NCBI GenBank assembly: GCA_018267875.1
Contig: JAFDXP010000067.1
Location: forward strand, 1 to 64,000
Origin: Bacteroidota bacterium
GTDB taxonomy: Bacteria > Bacteroidota > Bacteroidia > Chitinophagales > Chitinophagaceae
Reading direction: 5' to 3'
Length of the DNA stretch: 64,000 nt
Both the position numbers and the translations under genes were made by a program. The first letter of the stretch is position 1. Every line of letters starts with the position of its first letter. Below are positions 62,252-64,000 of this stretch, piece after piece. Under the pieces are notes generated by a model, which was not told where the DNA came from, ran no database searches, and saw only the letters and a program-made list of their open reading frames with translations.

Positions 62252-63334
62252 TTATAGATAGCGTTCGCCTTTTTGTCTTTTCACTTCAGCTACATATTCT
62301 TTGATTTGTTGCTCACGATTTCGTTCGCAAACTAATAACACATCCGGTGTGTCTATCACAATCATCTTTTCCAATCCTTGCAGTAAAACCAATTTGTCAT
62401 TATGCACTTTCACCATGCACTCCGTTGCATCAATAATCATTACATCATTTCCATAAACAGCATTGCCGAGATAATCTTTTTCTGAATTTTCATACGCACT
62501 TTCCCAAGTTCCTAAATCGCACCACCCAAAATAAGAAGGGATTACAAATACATTTTGTGCTTTTTCCATAATGCCATAATCAATAGAGATATTTGTGCAT
62601 TGTTGATAAAGTTCAGTGATGGCAGCTTGCTCCTGTGGCGTGTTGTAAGCACTTTTTGCTTGTGAAAAAACTTCGTACATTTCAGGAAGATAACGCTCAA
62701 TTGCATCCAGAATGGATTGTACATTCCAAACAAAAATGCCGGCATTCCAAAGAAAATCGCCACTCTTCAAGAAAGTTTGAGCTAATTCTAATGAAGGCTT
62801 TTCAGTAAAGGTCTTTACTCGAAAAACACTATTTGATTCATCACTATTTTCATACTGAATATAGCCATATCCGGTATCCGGTCTCGTTGGTTTGATTCCT
62901 AAAGTAAGTAATGCAGTATGGTCTGCAACATATCTGAGAGCTTCATGGGCAGTACGAACAAAGCCCGTTTCATCCATAATTAAATGGTCAGCCGGCGATA
63001 CAATGATGTTGGCATGGGGATTTATAGTTTGAATTTTATGGGCAAAATAAGCAATACAAGGAGCTGTGTTTTTTCTGCTGGGTTCGCTGATAATGTTTCC
63101 TGCAGCCACGTCCGGCAACTGTTGATGAAGGGTTTCAACATAAGCATGATTGGTGATGAAGTAAATATTTTCTGCCGGAACAATATTCCGAAATCGATGA
63201 AAAGTCCATTGTAATAATGATTTTCCAGTACCCAATAGGTCTAAAAATTGCTTGGGGTATGCCGTTCTACTTTCCGGCCAAAAACGGCTACCAATACCAC
63301 CGGCCATGATGAGAACGTAATCATTTTGGTTCAT
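62252..63334 (-). CDS. manC: Mannose-1-phosphate guanylyltransferase
   Basis: The 360-residue protein begins 'NDYVLIMAGGIGSRFWPESRTAYPKQFLDL', the nucleotidyltransferase GGxGxRxxP..PKQF motif. It has 'IIVSPADHLIMDE', 'RPDTGYGYIQYE', 'FTEKPSLELAQTFLKSGDFLWNAGIFVW' and 'DYGIMEKAQNVFVIPSYFGWCDLGTWESAYE'. It makes GDP-mannose from GTP and mannose-1-phosphate for glycan synthesis. It lacks the C-terminal isomerase domain of bifunctional ManC/AlgA. It is divergent from the adenylation-domain gene. Confidence 0.93.
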   Translation of the reverse strand: MNQNDYVLIMAGGIGSRFWPESRTAYPKQFLDLLGTGKSLLQWTFHRFRNIVPAENIYFITNHAYVETLHQQLPDVAAGNIISEPSRKNTAPCIAYFAHKIQTINPHANIIVSPADHLIMDETGFVRTAHEALRYVADHTALLTLGIKPTRPDTGYGYIQYENSDESNSVFRVKTFTEKPSLELAQTFLKSGDFLWNAGIFVWNVQSILDAIERYLPEMYEVFSQAKSAYNTPQEQAAITELYQQCTNISIDYGIMEKAQNVFVIPSYFGWCDLGTWESAYENSEKDYLGNAVYGNDVMIIDATECMVKVHNDKLVLLQGLEKMIVIDTPDVLLVCERNREQQIKEYVAEVKRQKGERYL

Positions 63335-63485
63335 GTTTCTTGAAATATCCGCTAAAATACTTCATTAATTTGGGGATAGATAAATTCCCTCACAATCTTT
63401 GCATTCGTTAATGTAATGCTATTGATACCAATATTTGTACAGTAAAAAAATCGGTAATAGTAGTTTTACCGCATAGTTTTTTGCC
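63335..63485. promoter_or_regulatory. Divergent control region of manC and the adenylation-domain gene
   Basis: TTTG (63434-63437), a 23-nt spacer and TAGTTTTA (63461-63468) form a weak plus-strand promoter candidate. A 6-bp dyad CGGTAA/TTACCG (63452-63457 with 63466-63471) overlaps its -7 element and could be an operator. Confidence 0.35.
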
Positions 63486-64000
63486 ATGATAAACAACCTA
63501 ACCATCCTAAAGGCTTTTGCAGAACAAGTTTCTCTTTATGGGAACCATTTGGCTGTTAAATACAAAGATTTTGAACTGAGCTATATTCAATTAGAGCTGC
63601 TTTCCAATCAAGTTGCAAACGCTCTGATCGAAAAAGGAATTCGACCAAATGACTTAGTGCCTATTTGTTTGCATGATCCACTCGATATGGTAATCGGAAT
63701 ATGGGGTATATTGAAAGCAGGAGCTGCTTTTGTGCCGATAGATCCATTATTCCCAACAGAAAGGATTCAGTTTATTATAAAAGATGCTGAATCAAAAATT
63801 ATCCTTTCTGCTCCCGATATATCTAATGAATTTGAAAACAATTCAAACACTCAATTTCTATTAACCAATAGTCATTGGGCAAACCTATCTGAATATACAG
63901 ATCAAGCACCCAAAATAGAGGTGACAGGATTGAATATTGCCTATGTCATCTACACTTCCGGCTCAACCGGTGCACCAAAAGGAGCCTTAATTTCGCATGG
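63486..64000 (+). CDS. Amino-acid adenylation-domain protein (NRPS-like), 5' part, cut by window edge
   Basis: ATG 63486 opens a frame that runs past the window (171 codons visible). 'ELSYIQLELLSNQVANALIEKGI' (A1), 'GIWGILKAGAAFVPIDPLFPTERIQFIIKDAESKIIL' (A2) and 'YVIYTSGSTGAPKGALISHG' (A3, the P-loop-like core) are the first adenylation motifs in correct order. There is no condensation domain before it, so it is either a loading module of a peptide synthetase or a stand-alone adenylating enzyme. The specificity residues lie beyond the window. Confidence 0.88.
   Translation, partial: MINNLTILKAFAEQVSLYGNHLAVKYKDFELSYIQLELLSNQVANALIEKGIRPNDLVPICLHDPLDMVIGIWGILKAGAAFVPIDPLFPTERIQFIIKDAESKIILSAPDISNEFENNSNTQFLLTNSHWANLSEYTDQAPKIEVTGLNIAYVIYTSGSTGAPKGALISH

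Noticed and set aside
1-64000. CRISPR arrays, insertion sequences, prophage or rRNA genes
   Set aside because: No regularly spaced repeats, transposase genes, phage structural genes or rRNA segments were seen; the only recombinase gene is the XerC/D-like fragment at the left edge.

Overview
The window reads as chromosomal DNA of a member of the Bacteroidota, most likely a Chitinophagales/Chitinophagaceae-like organism. Four things support this. It carries type IX secretion genes (porU, porV and a gldJ-like gene). Several proteins end in a C-terminal sorting domain starting with a (Y/F)PNP motif. It contains families largely confined to this phylum (DUF3810, DUF3098). Promoters have the TTTG / TAnnTTTG form, and start codons sit in A-rich context without a Shine-Dalgarno sequence, with rpsU as the clear exception. 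The DNA is AT-rich. No phage, insertion sequence, CRISPR array or rRNA was seen. The species call is inference; no 16S is present.

Layout. 1-4 kb: 5' part of a tyrosine recombinase, rpsU with a strong Shine-Dalgarno sequence, a secreted SUMF1-fold protein followed by a secreted protein with 21-residue GGxxDGW repeats, and a small secreted protein. 4-8.3 kb: lipoprotein, riboflavin synthase, CrtI-like oxidoreductase, GtrA-like protein, acyl-CoA thioesterase. 8.4-13.6 kb: tRNA-Trp, secE and nusG (minus strand), mfd and a NarL-type regulator (plus). 13.7-15.5 kb: a broken type IX substrate gene and a gene-poor stretch holding a candidate small RNA. 15.5-27.2 kb: ECF sigma factor, orphan efflux adaptor, DUF3810 protein, TolB-like propeller, membrane-anchored receiver protein, aminotransferase, topoisomerase IV parE, two-domain M16 peptidase. 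27.5-32.7 kb: polytopic GT39-like proteins, DUF3298-like protein, pyrH. 32.9-36.8 kb: two tandem secreted M1 aminopeptidases. 36.9-40.2 kb: TerC, DUF3098, ftsX, an arginase-fold protein with half its metal site. 40.6-45 kb: polysaccharide genes (membrane protein, GT4, flippase). 45.1-51.9 kb: porV-porU and gldJ. 52-58.9 kb: metal efflux cassette (small protein, CusA-TolC fusion, CusB, VIT1-like). 58.9-64 kb: murF, paaG-like isomerase, methionine aminotransferase-like gene, manC and the start of an adenylation-domain (NRPS-like) gene.

How the genes fit together. PorU and PorV form the cell-surface sortase pair of the type IX system. The M1 peptidases, the repeat protein and the broken gene at 13.8 kb carry the sorting signals that such a system recognises. 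gldJ and murF are commonly neighbours in this phylum; here they flank the metal efflux cassette, which looks inserted.

The most notable unexplained signal is a promoter architecture seen twice, at 669-739 and 14411-14481. It consists of two dyads, CGTRCYRGYACG and AATACC-N8-GGTATT, and a TAnTTTTGC element, all at identical spacing. One copy drives the SUMF1/repeat-protein pair. The other precedes a roughly 125-nt stretch with no convincing gene that ends in an intrinsic terminator. Other points worth a look are the rpsU Shine-Dalgarno sequence, the arginase-fold protein that keeps one metal site only, the internal signal-peptide-like segment in the CusA-TolC fusion, and the membrane-anchored response regulator.
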